Assembly (NCBI GenBank): GCA_030762175.1
Contig: CM060833.1
Coordinates: forward strand, 165,825,001-165,889,000
Source: Metallyticus violacea
Taxonomy: Eukaryota; Arthropoda; Insecta; Mantodea; Metallyticidae
Direction of reading: 5' to 3'
DNA: 64,000 nt
How positions within the stretch are numbered: position 1 is the stretch's first letter; the number at the start of each line of letters is the position of its first letter. This document shows, piece by piece, positions 1-11,155 of this stretch. Below the pieces are notes generated by a model that searched no databases, had not been told where the DNA came from, and saw only the letters and a list, made by a program, of their open reading frames with translations. The position numbers were made by a program, and so were the translations under genes.

Positions 1-415
1 GGAAAAAATAAGTACTTGTAGGCTGTTAGAAGCGCTAGGTGCATCACCACATCAAGATACTTATAAATGATACAGAGGCTATAGATCTGTAGTTCGTGAA
101 TTGATACTTGAACAGGTTCAGCGCAAAGAGGATATATATTGTCTGCTTATCGCAGATCCCATGGATGGCAGATTTGTCATGTGTGATGAAAAATGTATTT
201 TACCCGAACTCTGACACCTCGAGACAATAGCCAAAGTCATCGCTAAACAAAATGTGTTCGGTTCCAAAGTAGTTATGTGTCTGGTAAACACTTGAAGGTG
301 TTATTCACTGGGCGTTTGTTCCAAACGAACATGCAGTCATTGTGAATATTTATTCTCAACAACAAGAACGAATTAGCAGTGAGATTGGGGTTTCACTTTA
401 TAATGACAATGTAGT
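1..415 (+). mobile_element. Mariner transposase relic, N-terminal/middle part
   Basis: In shifting plus frames the sequence keeps mariner landmarks. First comes a region resembling the stretch before the first catalytic Asp (VRELILEQVQRKEDIYCLL), then CDEK at about 186-197 (usual GDEKW), then KQNVFGSKVVMC, then GVIHWAFVPNEHAVI at about 296-340, and finally LYNDN near 400. Stop codons and small indels break the frame. The left end is outside the window. It is a different, older family from the CGAGGGTAGG copies below. Confidence 0.6.
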
Positions 416-1524
416 GGGATTGGGGTTCGCTAGTATTTTATATAGTGAAATGTTGTGTGCCATATGTAGTGTTATTTTGACATGAGAGTTGGTACCGCGT
501 TGTAATGTCTATATGACGTGGTAATTGGCAAGAATAGGAATTACCTCTCGATTTGTTAAATTAAGTTAGCCCGACGATGAGAGTAATGTCCAGTGTCGTA
601 ACTCCTTTTCCACTCCACCTTCAGAAACAACTGCGTCGTCTTCCTGGTTCTCGGTGAATTCTGTTGTAGTTTGTTAGCTGAACACTTTCAGATTTATTAT
701 CTGAGGTGAAAGGATTGAAGAATGAAACTAATTATAAATCACATCGGTTGCTGAGTAATGTGTGAGGTTTATTGTTGTCCTCGAAAAGTACAATTCTAGG
801 AATGAGAGATTGTTGTAATGTTGCAATATGTAGAGAGAATCACCTGACAGGTATGTTTATGTATGTGTCTCTCCTCCAGCAAAACTGATGATTACGACGA
901 TGTTTCTAAGTCTGTTGAAGAGTGTAACAATATTTAATTTTAGTTTAACTTTACGACTCTCGTGCGTTTATTCCCTAATACTTTCACGCAGTTTCAAGAC
1001 ATTCATATTTCCAAATAATTATACTCGCGTTCTAATTCAAGTGAGGTAATTATGTATGCGAACTGAGCTCGAACTCGCGTCTTCTTATAATAGAACATAG
1101 ATTTCTTGTTACGGATTACGCGAACTGCTTTCCTTGGGAGGTTTGACTGAGTGTGTAAGATTCGTTAATTTTGCAATGATGTTTCGTTCCAAACAGCAAT
1201 AATGATGTTGTTAGGCGCTTGTCATTTGTCAGTTTTCTTAATTTTATGTTGCTGCTATCTCTGATTGGTCTATTCATAATTTTTAGGGTTATGTATGGTC
1301 CTGAAATAAATCGTTACGTTTAAATGTGTATGTACGCCAACAAACAAGTTTTAAATACACATTGTAGGAACGCGTATAAACATATATGAAAATAAGCCTA
1401 TGAATCCAATATAGTTAAAATGAATATTAATTATGGGCTCCTGCGGTTTGAATCGTGGATTTTACGCTTCAAGTTCATGTAGAATTAAGATAGCATTAGT
1501 TAATTTTAATAGGCTTCTCTTGCA
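416..1524. other. Unassigned DNA between two mariner relic halves
   Basis: AT-rich sequence with no coding potential or repeat I can name on either strand. It belongs to the intron downstream of exon 1873-2367. Confidence 0.5.
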
Positions 1525-1800
1525 GCAGGACTATGCGAGACAGCATACCACTCAAAAACCATGAAAAAAATCCAGGAATTGAAAGGAATGAAACCCAGCA
1601 TATAGCTCTGATCTTGCGCCTTCACATTGCCATCTGTTTCGATTCATGGCCCTTTTCTTGCGTAGAAAACATTTAGAAAACATTGAAGGTGCGGAAGTGG
1701 ATATTGTTTACATCAGAATCCAGAAACTGATACCCTGGTGAGGTGGCTCAAGGCTATAGAATCTGACGGCCTTTACTTTGAGGGTAGGTTTAATTCTCGT
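1525..1800 (+). mobile_element. Mariner transposase relic, C-terminal part
   Basis: It contains QQDYARQHTTQK (usual QDNARPHTA) and, further on, SDLAPSHCHLFRFMALFLRRK (usual SPDLAPSDYHLF), the surroundings of the second and third catalytic Asp. It lies in broken plus frames and could be the continuation of the relic at 1-415 with about 1.1 kb of other DNA between. Confidence 0.58.
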
Positions 1801-1872
1801 CAGAAAACATCTGAAATACAGTTTTGCTTAAAAGCCGACATTACTCGTGATGGAGATGTACAGGATACTAAC

Positions 1873-2367
1873 CATGTATGCAGGCACGTTGTTAAGGAAG
1901 CTCTGGAGCTCGGGATCCGAGGAAGTGACCCCGATGAGCCTGTCGCCCTGACCATCCAGCACTAGGTTGGCGAGCTGCTCCATGTCGCCCTCTTCCACAA
2001 GTCGTGCGACTTCTTCGTCCTGTTCTTGCTCTACCGACTCCTGTTCCGCCCCCGCGCCGCTGTCCTGGTCTTCTTCGCTAGTCTCCCGCTCCCAGCGGTC
2101 CACCTGCTCAACGTCGTCTGCCTGCTCATCTGTCGCTTGCTCCTCACCCGCATCCTGCTCCTGCTCCTGCTCCTGCTCTTCCTCCTGCTCTACTTCCGGC
2201 ATGATGACATCTTCACGCTCGTACTCCTCGTCGTGATCACCTTCCTCTCCTACGCCTTCGTCCTCCTCTTCATCCTCCATAGGAACCACGACGTCGGCAG
2301 AGTCGTCTGCAAACTTGTTGCCTGGTACGGGAGTTTCCCGACGACTGGGGAGACCCCCAGCGGCGGC
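1873..2367 (-). CDS. Ankyrin-repeat gene, acidic segment plus module 3 leader exon
   Basis: This phase 0/0 exon of 165 codons has acceptor GTTGATCTAG and donor ATG|GTTAGT. About the first 28 residues form a neutral linker (LPSRRETPVPG). Residues 30-115 are extremely rich in Glu, Asp and Gln, including an E-Q dipeptide run. From about residue 117 it changes to the module leader: EEGDMEQLANLVLDGQG, then SSDPELQSFL and NNVPAYM at the donor. That ending matches the two 161-bp leader exons, so a third ankyrin module should follow beyond the left edge. Opposite-strand ORFs rich in Ser/Cys and Leu here are shadows of the acidic codon repeats. The acidic segment is probably disordered. Confidence 0.87.
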
Positions 2368-4749
2368 CTAGATCAACAGAAAACAAGCTCAGAAAATCGT
2401 CACTATAATTTGCATACCATTTTCATATTTCTCTGGCTTTTAATATGACGCACACAAGGAAAGTGTCAGGAGACCATGGAAGCACGATGAATTAAAGTGT
2501 GATGCGAAAAACCTACAACCTTCTCTGATAAAATGTGTCAGTAAAAAATTATAACTTTTACATATTAGGGAGAACAGACAAACCCCATTAACTATTTCCT
2601 GTTCATTTTGTATCAAGAAGAAATGAGGATAGTTGAATTCTAACAATTCAGAAGTTATTGGACATACAGAGGGGGGAATATGTTTATACATATCTGTAGC
2701 AGTTAACTCCAATGCTTCGTATACGACTAGTGGTGACACTGCCTTAAAATGCTTTGCTTTGGATAGTCGTGTGTACAGTTGCTTAAGTATTTGCACAGCT
2801 AGTCTGGTAAATCAAGAAGCTTTGCTTTGCCTCTTATCCAATATTTTTTCGCTCTACGTTCTTAAAACGCACCTGTTTCGATTTTTATACATATTTACAC
2901 ATCTCAATATAAACATAAACACAAGCACCTGTATTATTAGCACGTCAGGCCCATAATACGAGGAATCTTGAGGAGGTATATGCTATTCTTCATAATATGC
3001 ATTTATTTGAAGAAGGAAAACTTTCCACATAGATGCATGTTGTGAAACCCCAGCCAAGCTAGAAGACACTCTGTGGAGACTCAACTTATGAGCCTTTTAG
3101 TGCATCTATTTACGAGTATTTTTAAAAAAAATGTTTTATTTCTTTATTTTTTTGCCTTTTACTTTATATTATTTATTTTTAGAGCTAAATATTCGCTTGT
3201 GCAATTATATATATTGCACATTTCCATAACCGTGCGACATGGATGAGTTAAATTCGTAAAAAACATATTTTGTAAATAATCATCATCACCACTATTACTT
3301 AAGGAAGCGCAACGCAATACAGTTGGGTTTACATGAACCAGTTACAACCTGTTGATTAAGTAACTCTCAGAATGTCTATTCAGTTTAATTTCCTTGGGGG
3401 AAGGATTATTTTCAGAAATATATTTTGGAGCACAGTGTTTAGTGTGTAGCAAATCTATCATCAGTGTTAGAAAACACATTTAGAAGTCTTTATTGGTCTA
3501 CAAGAAGACGAAGAATAAAGTGAAGGCCTTTTCGATGATTTCTGGTAGTGATACAAATGTATTAGAGGTTTTTTATTCCGCTGTTTTATGAAAATTTGGT
3601 TCCGTCTCCTATCGGGTTAGTGTTTATGATATTCAAAATTTGTTCCAGTATGTTTAGAGAGGAAATGTTCAGCTCATTCAAGGATAATGAGCCGAATACA
3701 AAATAAACCTCATAGCTTAGTGTTCTAATTTCACTTCATGAAGGAGAATTTGTCAGAGTGCTGTATTTAAGTGATTATTGATGATCAGAGCCCGGAAGCT
3801 AGGCAAAATACCTTTTCTATCTGAGTGGATATATTTAAGAGTCGGATAGAAATTAATGCATTTTCGTACATTTGGGGTCGGTAGGGCCATTTTTTAGTTT
3901 GCCTCGGGTTTTTTATGCCTATTTTGGTTTCTGTTGCCTATTTTTAGGTTTAAAAATGTTTGCCTGTTTTGGACCGTTATGGATATTTTCTGCAATTATG
4001 TACACATTTAAAAAAGTATATAATGCATTTCAATATATCGAAATGAAAAAAGTTATAAAATCAAATGGCATGTTCACCTCACAAAAATGTCTATTGAGAA
4101 TCTTGTTATATATTTAACATTTTGAAGTATCAAAAACATATTCTCAACCCATTCGCTTAAGCTGTTTAAATTAAATAATCATTAGTGAAAGGAACGCACG
4201 ATTACCAGAAAAGAGACAGAATGAGGGAAGTACTGTAGTTTTGAATAGTCTTGGCAAATGACCTTGCATCGATCTGCTCGAGACAATTCTAGCCACATGG
4301 TTTAGTGGGCACATTGGTTTAGTGATGTGACGTTTTTGCATACAAGTACGCAAGTTAATCTTTATTTCTGTTTCTTTTTCCGTGGTATTGTCACGTAGTG
4401 GGGGGGTCGTGTTATATTTCAAATCTATGCGGATTGCTTAACGCATAACAGTGCAAAGAAAAAAAAAACGCGAGAGAAAAATGTTGCAGTTTTAACAAGT
4501 AAAAATTGGATGAGCTTGGCATGAATAATGGGGTTCCCAGAACGTAATGAAATCAAAAACATTACAGTATGCGAGCTGCAAGTAAGGGCTACGGCATGCT
4601 TAATTGTTGTGACACCTAAACACTGATGAGCGGACAATTTTTTAACTAAGGTTTGCGATACTGACTGTAAGCATGACATAACTGAATTTGCAAGTGCTGT
4701 TGAATTATAAACATATCCATGTTCTTTGTTTTTTTTGGGGGGGAGGGTA
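2368..4749. other. Intron sequence
   Basis: This is the intron upstream of the acidic exon. It is AT-rich, with short ORFs that lack codon bias or domains. I see no transposon landmarks here. The alternative terminal exon lies at its right border. Confidence 0.55.
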
Positions 4750-4755
4750 TTTATT
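4750..4755 (-). promoter_or_regulatory. Polyadenylation signal AATAAA overlapping the stop of the tail-anchor exon
   Basis: On the minus strand the end of the frame reads CAATAAATACC, so AATAAA shares bases with the TAA stop. A C-run and then an A-rich stretch with GTT-rich neighbours follow. A functional signal would leave a very short 3' UTR. Confidence 0.4.
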
Positions 4756-4858
4756 GAATAAGAAATCTATAACGCCTTAGGATTACCACAGCAGATGCTG
4801 CCACCACCGCCGTTGCTGCTGTTCCTGCCGCCGCAATGTTGGAGTCGCTCTTTTGTTT
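4751..4858 (-). CDS. Candidate alternative terminal exon encoding a C-terminal membrane anchor
   Basis: Behind a strong acceptor (TTTTCTTTTTGCAG, 4872-4859) lies a 35-codon frame that ends TAA at 4753-4751. Entered in phase 0, as exon 8996-9205 requires, it reads KQKSDSN, a hydrophobic stretch of about 20 residues (IAAAGTAATAVVAASAVVIL) and a basic tail RRYRFLIQ. That is the layout of a tail anchor: polar, single membrane helix, short basic end. The AATAAA signal at 4755-4750 overlaps the stop. The sequence is GC-rich in an AT-rich intron. If used, it would end the protein after module 2 and tether it to a membrane; the basic flank would suit the mitochondrial outer membrane or ER, which is inference. 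It could instead be the last exon of another transcript. Confidence 0.55.
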   Translation of the reverse strand, partial: KQKSDSNIAAAGTAATAVVAASAVVILRRYRFLIQ

Positions 4859-6831
4859 CTGCAAAAAGAAAATTACAATCGATAGTAAATTGTTCTGTGT
4901 TGTTGTATTCCAGTCTGTATTGTTTATTATATAGTGTTATCTAGGACCCATCAAAACCAATAGACACATGTTTCCACCATGTCTTTCTTTTTTCTTTTAA
5001 ACCTGGAACATTTAAAATCCATCCGTTCGGTGAAAAATGTAAGGAAGTGCATCTTTCAGTTTAATTGTTTATGGTGATCACATAAAAAAATAATAAGAAC
5101 CCACAAAATAATAAACCTAAGAAAACTTTTGATGATAACTATAACATGGAATACAAAAAACAAACTTGGAAAGAACAGCATGGAATTATGTTCATTAAAT
5201 AAAAAATGCAATCTAATATATCTACAGTTAAGTCACAAGTTATGCCATTCTAAGAAAAACATATTAGAGAGACGAAAGCTCAAAAGAAAGAATATTTCAG
5301 GGCAGGTGAAACATTTTAATTAACTTGGTTGTGGTCTCATTCAATTATGATAAAGTTATAAGAAATTTGCATCTCTAAGCCTTTTGTGATTAATAAAATA
5401 ACCCAATTAAAATATTATATAGAATTGACTGTTCCAGGTCTATAGACTAAAATTAGCGTAGTTTTAACTAAAATGTCCTTACGTTTTATTGTACATTTCT
5501 TTATAAAGTTGATTCGAAACTGAGATCATGATTGTTGATATTGACATGGAATTTATTAACTTCAAACTACAGATAAATTATAAATGTCATATTAATTAAT
5601 ATTGTGTAATTTCTACGTTTAATCATGATTGCAGTATTCCATTTATTTCAAGCACTTTGTACAATTGTTGTGTATTGTATTACTTTCTATTCAAAGTACA
5701 TATACTCCAGAGTTACTAGGCTTGACCTGGTAAGAGGGACAGGGAAACCTGTAGTCCTTTGTGTAATCATTATCTGTATAGCAAACACTAAGCAAAGCGG
5801 GACATGGACCGCTATGTTTTGGGGAATTGTTAACAAGGGTCTGAGTAGAAGACGTTTTTTGTGTGCAGTCAAAAAGTGTCGCATTTTTACGTTAGATAAG
5901 GATGAGGGTAATAAAGTCATTTTAAGCTATAAACGTGAGTGGAAAAATAAGCCACTAATCTTTCGAGGGCCGAGCTAACAATCACGTAATCACGGTATCC
6001 AATAAGAAAGATGAGAAAAACTGTATGTAGGTACATTACTCAATAGAAACGCACAGATAGAATATTTTCTAGATCCTTCTAAAACCAGATTTGAAAGAAT
6101 AGACCGGCCGACTGCAATGGTTACTTATGATTTCAATTTCGGGGCTCCGAAGTTACTTCAGTATTACTGTTAATAGTATTGTTATTATAACTGTTATCAT
6201 TGTTATCGAAGATCATTATTGAGTATGAGTGTTGATCGAGTGTTATTATCAGTTGGACATTGTTGATGAAATAATGAAGAAGGCCTTATAGTTAAAAATA
6301 GTGAAGTTAGTAAGTTTATCGGAATAGGGAAAAATAGAACAACAATTGGACCATCATCGTCACGTGGTTCGTGATACAAAAGTTAGTTCCGATTGTAAGC
6401 CCAAACGCTACAGTGACATTAAATTCTCCAAGGCTTAATGCGTGACTCCTATAAGTGGAAAAGACTGAACACAATAAATCTTGTCTATCTCCTGTTAGCT
6501 CCTTGACTCTTTCCCTCTGGTCTAAAGATCACAAAATTTCAGCATAAAGAAGCGAAGCCGAGACATCTTTAAGACGGCGAGAATCATCGGGAGGAGCAGA
6601 ACAGAACAACATCTTCATTAAAACATACCAATCTCCATTAATGAAACAATTGTCGTTCTTTATTAATCGACCACCTATAAATTAATTCCTATCCACCATT
6701 ATATACCGGAACCATAACTTGCCACCACATATACAATTTACATCACTTTGCCATCGATTCTTAACTAGAACAAAACTGACAATTGTTATCAAAGTTCTGG
6801 GAATATTTTCTGATTTAATGTTGCAAGTTAT
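4859..6831. other. Intron sequence
   Basis: AT-rich DNA. The 117-codon plus ORF at 5625-5978 has no recognisable domain, lacks a matching splice context, and is probably chance. No named repeat recognised. Confidence 0.5.
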
Positions 6832-7060
6832 TCAGATAACCTGGTTTAGGAACCAAAAAACTTCTTTCACGACACTCCAATGCATATATATGTGAGTTTG
6901 CACGATATGAGTGGCCATTCTGACAGTCAATCCATTCCTGTAATTGCATGCTGTAATAAGTTCCTCAACTGAAATACCACAAGGCCTCATCCTGTTGTCA
7001 TGTGAACGGCGTTTCTGCAAACCTAGGTCTGGAATAAGCACCTCTTGTAACATCTCAAAT
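6832..7060 (-). mobile_element. Possible Tc1-like transposase relic
   Basis: A 73-codon open stretch on the minus strand reads RMRPCGISVEELI and then HIYMHWSVVKEVFWFLNQ. This loosely resembles the Tc1 segment before the first catalytic Asp (H-W-T-x-x-x-W-x-x-V-x-F-S-D-E-S). The catalytic residue is not conserved and no terminal repeats are found. Weak call. Confidence 0.3.
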
Positions 7061-7329
7061 ATTGTCCATTGGTTACATTACCTTGAATGAACCTTTCAAT
7101 GCAAATACCACACCAGTCATATCAGAAGCAAACTTTGTGATAATTTAACGTCGGTTTTCACTAGCTTAGTAAACACAATACAAATAACAATTTGCATGTA
7201 ACGTTTAGAAAAGTTTCGGTCAATATAATATCAGTTTGAGATATGTAACAGGTTTCTTTAAAGAATAACATTTACTTCCCAGTCGACAGATCTTTTGCTG
7301 ACTAGTGATTTAACTTTGAGCAGCGAGAT

Positions 7330-8010
7330 GTCTGTTTTCTTCCGTTCTAATACTGTGTGGTCGGCCACATAGCAATAGGTCCTAATAGATCCTGTTTGCT
7401 ATTTTTTTCTTCAGATTTCGCATTGCTTGACCGAGAACTTTCTGTCCAAATTCTGCTATCATCAATCTGTGGTTTTATTGTATTTTCATCAATATTTAAA
7501 CACAATAACGTCTTGTTCTGTGGTCAATTTGCGATTCATGTTACAAAGTAGATACAAGGAACAAATGCCATCTACTAATAACTTAATCGAACGTTTTTTT
7601 TTGATTGATTTATTTATGGACGCTCTTTAACATCTCAGGTCATCAGCGTCCCATTCAACTCAGGGCGTGAAACGGCCAACAAATTTTGCTCAGAGGCCAC
7701 TCTTTCAGGCTTGAGGTTGTTTTTCGTGCCGTAAATGTACGACACGGGACCCACGGCTTTACTTCCCTTCCGAAGGAAGCCATACTTAGGATGTTTACAC
7801 CCGAAAAAATCCATCGATCCTGCGAACCCGCGATCTTGGATTTAGGAGGCAAGTATGGTAACCACTACACCACCAGGACCGACTTAATCGAAAGTGACAA
7901 TCATTGCAACACAAATAAGATACCAACAATAAAGTGGAACACCATGAGTGCCAACTCTGTACTGTTATTTAGTAGATAAAAACTCGTTTGTTCAAGTAAT
8001 AATAGCTGTA
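7330..8010. repeat. Dispersed repeat R1, copy 1, split by a SINE
   Basis: Sequence at 7330-7591 and 7882-8010 matches the stretch at 16555-16885: CTTCCGTTCT, ATCCTGTTT, GCATTGCTTGACCG and, at the far end, AACTCGTTTGTTCAAGTAAT. Copy 1 is interrupted at 7592-7881 by a SINE flanked by an 11-bp direct repeat. No coding sequence is evident; type of element unknown. Confidence 0.6.
7592..7881 (-). mobile_element. tRNA-derived SINE family A, full-length, with target site duplication
   Basis: On the minus strand the head reads TCGGTCCTGGTGGTGTAGTG, a tRNA-like box A, with a box B-like region near 7825. The 5' GTCCTGG pairs with CCAGGAC as in an acceptor stem. A conserved body and an AAATAAA-type tail follow. 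An 11-bp direct repeat ACTTAATCGAA flanks it (7581-7591 and 7882-7892). SINEs are non-coding and are moved by LINE enzymes. Confidence 0.85.
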
Positions 8011-8995
8011 CATATATTATATGTTAACAAGTCTGAAAACTACCTTGTTTTTCACTCTATGTTGTGCGATTCAGAAACTTGCAAGCACCCATGAAATATA
8101 AGATGAATAAAATAACAACAGCAGAGATGAAATTCCTACACACAATAAGAGATTGTAAGAGAAACGGCCGATTTAAAAAATACACAATCAGACAAGATCT
8201 TGAAAATATTTTGCATATAGGATACTTTTATTTTAAAGTACACGAATAACTAAAAGATTTTAAAGAGAGAACATTCAGAGCAAACAAGTCCTAAATATCA
8301 ACCAAAAGGAAAAACATACGTAAAGGCTGGTATTGGAACAAAGACCTAATCTATGGGGACAGTAGAAAAAAAAATAATAAACCCAAACACAGGTGATTAG
8401 GTAAATAGAGTAACACTGTAACACAATATAGAGAAAGTAATATGCTTTATCTGTGAATAAATATAAATGCAGGTTATCAAAATAGTAAAATTGTTAAATG
8501 TTGAGCATGTTGAAGAAATTGTCTTTATTGGTTTAATATAAATGTTTTTGAAAACCAATTGGAGTTTGCTTGCAGCGTTTGTAATAGACTATAGCATGAA
8601 CATGGTCTAAAACCTGTAAAAAATGGATATTTTACTGTTCAAACTCAGGTTCCCAAACGATCCGTTTAAAAAGTTTAAAGTTTAAATATGTGCTAGATTT
8701 CATCATGCACAATGTCACAAACACCATTTAGGTCAACTACAGGAATAATTTGCCAACATAATCATGTTTATTTAAGCGCAACCAGGGTCTTTTGTATCCT
8801 CTTGAACCTCCGGGAGGAAGGGGTGAAGTAAGACATAAGAAAGACGGTCAGGAAGAAAGCGAGGAAGAGATGGAGGCGTGGTCCCTAACGGTTCCAGAGT
8901 GAACACATCCCAAAGGTATTCAGGCCTCTAGAAAGGGCTGTTTAATATTGCACATCGAACTAAAGCCTATTAAGATTTATCTTAATGTATCATAC
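8011..8995. other. Intron sequence
   Basis: AT-rich sequence downstream of exon 8996-9205. No repeat or coding signal that I can name. Confidence 0.5.
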
Positions 8996-9205
8996 CTTAA
9001 CATGAGCGGAGCCGCCCTCCGCTGGTGGTGTGGTGTCACTGTCCATGGAGATGGGGCCGAAATCGTACGTCATATTGTTGAGAAGACGCCAATCCCAGGC
9101 TGGTGGGAATCTAGTGGCCGTGCGGGGAGCTTCAGGGATTACTCGCAGACGCTTGGGGTCCACTTCTGCAGGTTTGTGTCTGTAGTGATTCGCGGTCTTG
9201 CCTCG
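8996..9205 (-). CDS. Ankyrin-repeat gene, module 2 C-terminal linker exon
   Basis: This phase 0/0 exon of 70 codons has acceptor TTGTTTCAG and donor AAG|GTATGA. It starts RGKTANHYRHKPAEV, a degenerate final ankyrin repeat matching SQGHVAAYYIEHPEEI in module 1. It then runs into a Pro/Arg-rich linker with PPAWDWRLL and an acidic tail ending GGSAHVK. It can be spliced in phase either to exon 1873-2367 (acidic segment and third module) or to the alternative terminal exon at 4751-4858. Confidence 0.87.
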
Positions 9206-9336
9206 CTGAAACAAGAAAATATAACTTATAGCTAGCAGATAGTTGTATGAGGGGCGTTTAATTAGCTATGCAACACATATTTTCTCGATCAATTTATCTT
9301 TGAAAAAGTGTGGTATCCTTGGATCTTCAAATGCAA

Positions 9337-9340
<4 letters not shown>

Positions 9341-9393
<53 letters not shown>
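9341..9393. repeat. (AT)n microsatellite
   Basis: Nearly perfect AT dinucleotide run of 53 bp, broken once by an extra A. It lies in the intron just upstream of exon 8996-9205. Confidence 0.95.
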
Positions 9394-9674
9394 ATGTGTC
9401 AGTGATGCAATTGGCCTTCGAAATGTTTTGTAGTTCCTGAATGCAATGGTTTAATTTCTTTAGAGGCAAAATGGCTATCACCAAAATTCAGAGACGTTTA
9501 AAACGAATAAAAGCACTGTCAATTGCTGGGCGATAAGCCTATCAGACGCAAAAGATCGACTCTCGTTCACGAATGACCCCACACTCTGAAATGCAGTACA
9601 CTTGCAATCATGGAACATGTAGACATCAGTATTCAAGACTAGTGGCAAATAACCAAACAACTCTTTCCTTGATA

Positions 9675-10676
9675 CGAAGGTAGGTCCATAAGTTTCCGGC
9701 CTCGCCAATAAGTATTATCGCCTTCACAAAATCCTTATTTGCTGCCATACCTAATCTGTTAAGTAAATAATTGCAGCTGTAACTTCCGCTCCGCTGTGTT
9801 CAGTTGTTCAGATATTGTTGCACAAAGAAGGCTTCGTGTAGAAAATTATGACATGTTCAAAATGGAATTTCGAGGTGTTATTAAGTTCTTCACAAAAGGA
9901 GGACTTACTCCAAATGAAATTAAGCAGCTATTGGATGGTGCATATGGAGAAGCACCCCCCTCATATTCTACCGTAAAAGAATGGGCGAAACTTTTTTGAA
10001 TGAGTCGAGAAAGCATTGAAGACGAAGAACGTGCAAGTGCTCACTCCTGAAAACATCGCTCGCTCTTTTGGAAGGAGAAATTATGAATGACCGGCGGCTC
10101 AAAGTTACAGAAATAGCATAAAGGTTGGGCCTTTCTAAAACAACAGACCTTCGAATTATTCATGAACATTTATACATGAATAAGGTTAGTGCAAGAATGG
10201 GTGTCTAGATTTCTTTCCTCAGTTCAAAAGCAGCAACGAGTCATTTGTTGTCAGGCATTTTTGGAACTCTGTCGTGGCAACGAGAGACAAGTTCTGCAAA
10301 CCATTGTTACAGGAGATTAAACTATGGTCTTATACTATGATCCCTTGTCCAAAAGAGAATAAATGAATGGAGTGGCAGGCGTAAACCTGGCGAAGCACCG
10401 CCTCTAAAGGCCAAGATCACTCAGTCAACCAAGAAGATCATGGCCACAATCTTTTGGGACTGTGAAGGAATACTCTTCATTGACTTCAAGGAGAGGAACA
10501 CCACAGTAAATGAGGAGTACTATGCTGGCGTACTGCACAGACTACGTGCTTCCATCAAAGATAAAAGGCAAGGAAAGCTGGGTGGTGGTGTGCGCCTTCT
10601 TCACGACAACGCGCCTGTGCACAACGCGCCTCTTGTTGTAAAGGAAGCTGTGAAGAAATGTGAGGGAACCATTTAG
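9675..10676 (+). mobile_element. Mariner family M, copy 1, 3'-truncated
   Basis: The left end after a TA reads CGAAGGTAGGTCCATAAG, followed by the untranslated leader and a decayed transposase. Recognisable are the N-terminal helix-turn-helix (FKMEFRGVIKFF), the second HTH (KVTEIAxRLGLS), TGD with a stop after the first Asp region, FWDCEGILFIDF, and LLHDNAPVH with the second catalytic Asp. It breaks off after KKCEGT, before the third Asp. Several stops and shifts make it non-functional. Confidence 0.85.
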
Positions 10677-10733
10677 CATAAATCTGAATATTCCTGCCGG
10701 TGGATAATTGTATTGGTTCTACTGATGAAGATA

Positions 10734-10855
10734 CGAGAGTAGGTCCATAAGTTTCCGGCCTAACAATTTCTAAGTATAATAAAGACAAAAACGATATTTT
10801 ACTTTTCAATATAATTACTGTTTATTGCAATACACCTCTCGCATCTTTCAATTAA
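10734..10855 (-). mobile_element. Mariner family M, 3' end fragment (copy 2)
   Basis: CGAGAGTAGGTCCATAAG preceded by TA marks the terminal repeat. The following 100 bp match the 3' untranslated end of the minus-strand copy at 36425-37601. It sits 57 bp after the broken end of copy 1, in opposite orientation. Confidence 0.75.
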
Positions 10856-10975
10856 TATTTCATTATTCATAAGTAATATAAGATATCTGAGACAAGCGTG
10901 AAAAGAACTTGAGGACACAAACTGTAAATATATAGATGAACGTGGTTGCAGCTAAGTGACAAATTGTGTACTCAC

Positions 10976-11155
10976 GTTATCCAAAGCATTTTCATCTGCA
11001 CCCGCCTCCACCAGAAGGTTGTACATGTGGTCTCCATCTCTGAGGGCAGCTGCATAGTGGAGCGGTGTTCGACCTTCGTTGTCTGTAAGGGTTAGAGCTC
11101 CTGGTCGTCTCTCCAAGATATCCTGGACCATTTCTTCCCGACCCAATCCCGCCGC
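10976..11155 (-). CDS. Ankyrin-repeat gene, module 2 ankyrin exon A2/B1
   Basis: This phase 0/0 exon of 60 codons has acceptor TATATTAG and donor AAC|GTGAGT. It completes one ankyrin repeat (AAGLGREEMVQDILERRP, then LTLTDN) and adds a second, nearly consensus repeat (EGRTPLHYAAAL, LLVEAGADENALDN). The pattern T-P-L-H-Y-A-A and L-L-x-x-G-A-D is diagnostic of ankyrin repeats. The first 26 codons equal the end of module 1 exon A and the last 34 equal the start of module 1 exon B, so an intron present in module 1 is absent here. Confidence 0.92.

Noticed and set aside
1967..2448. Plus-strand Ser/Cys-rich and Leu-rich ORFs of 89 and 140 codons
   Set aside because: They are the reverse reading of the acidic GAG/CAG codon repeats in the minus-strand exon and have no splice context or domains.
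5625..5978. 117-codon plus ORF
   Set aside because: AT-rich codon use, no recognisable domain, no partner exon. Most likely chance.
9243..9484. Tyr/Ile-repeat ORFs on both strands
   Set aside because: Translation of the (AT)n microsatellite.
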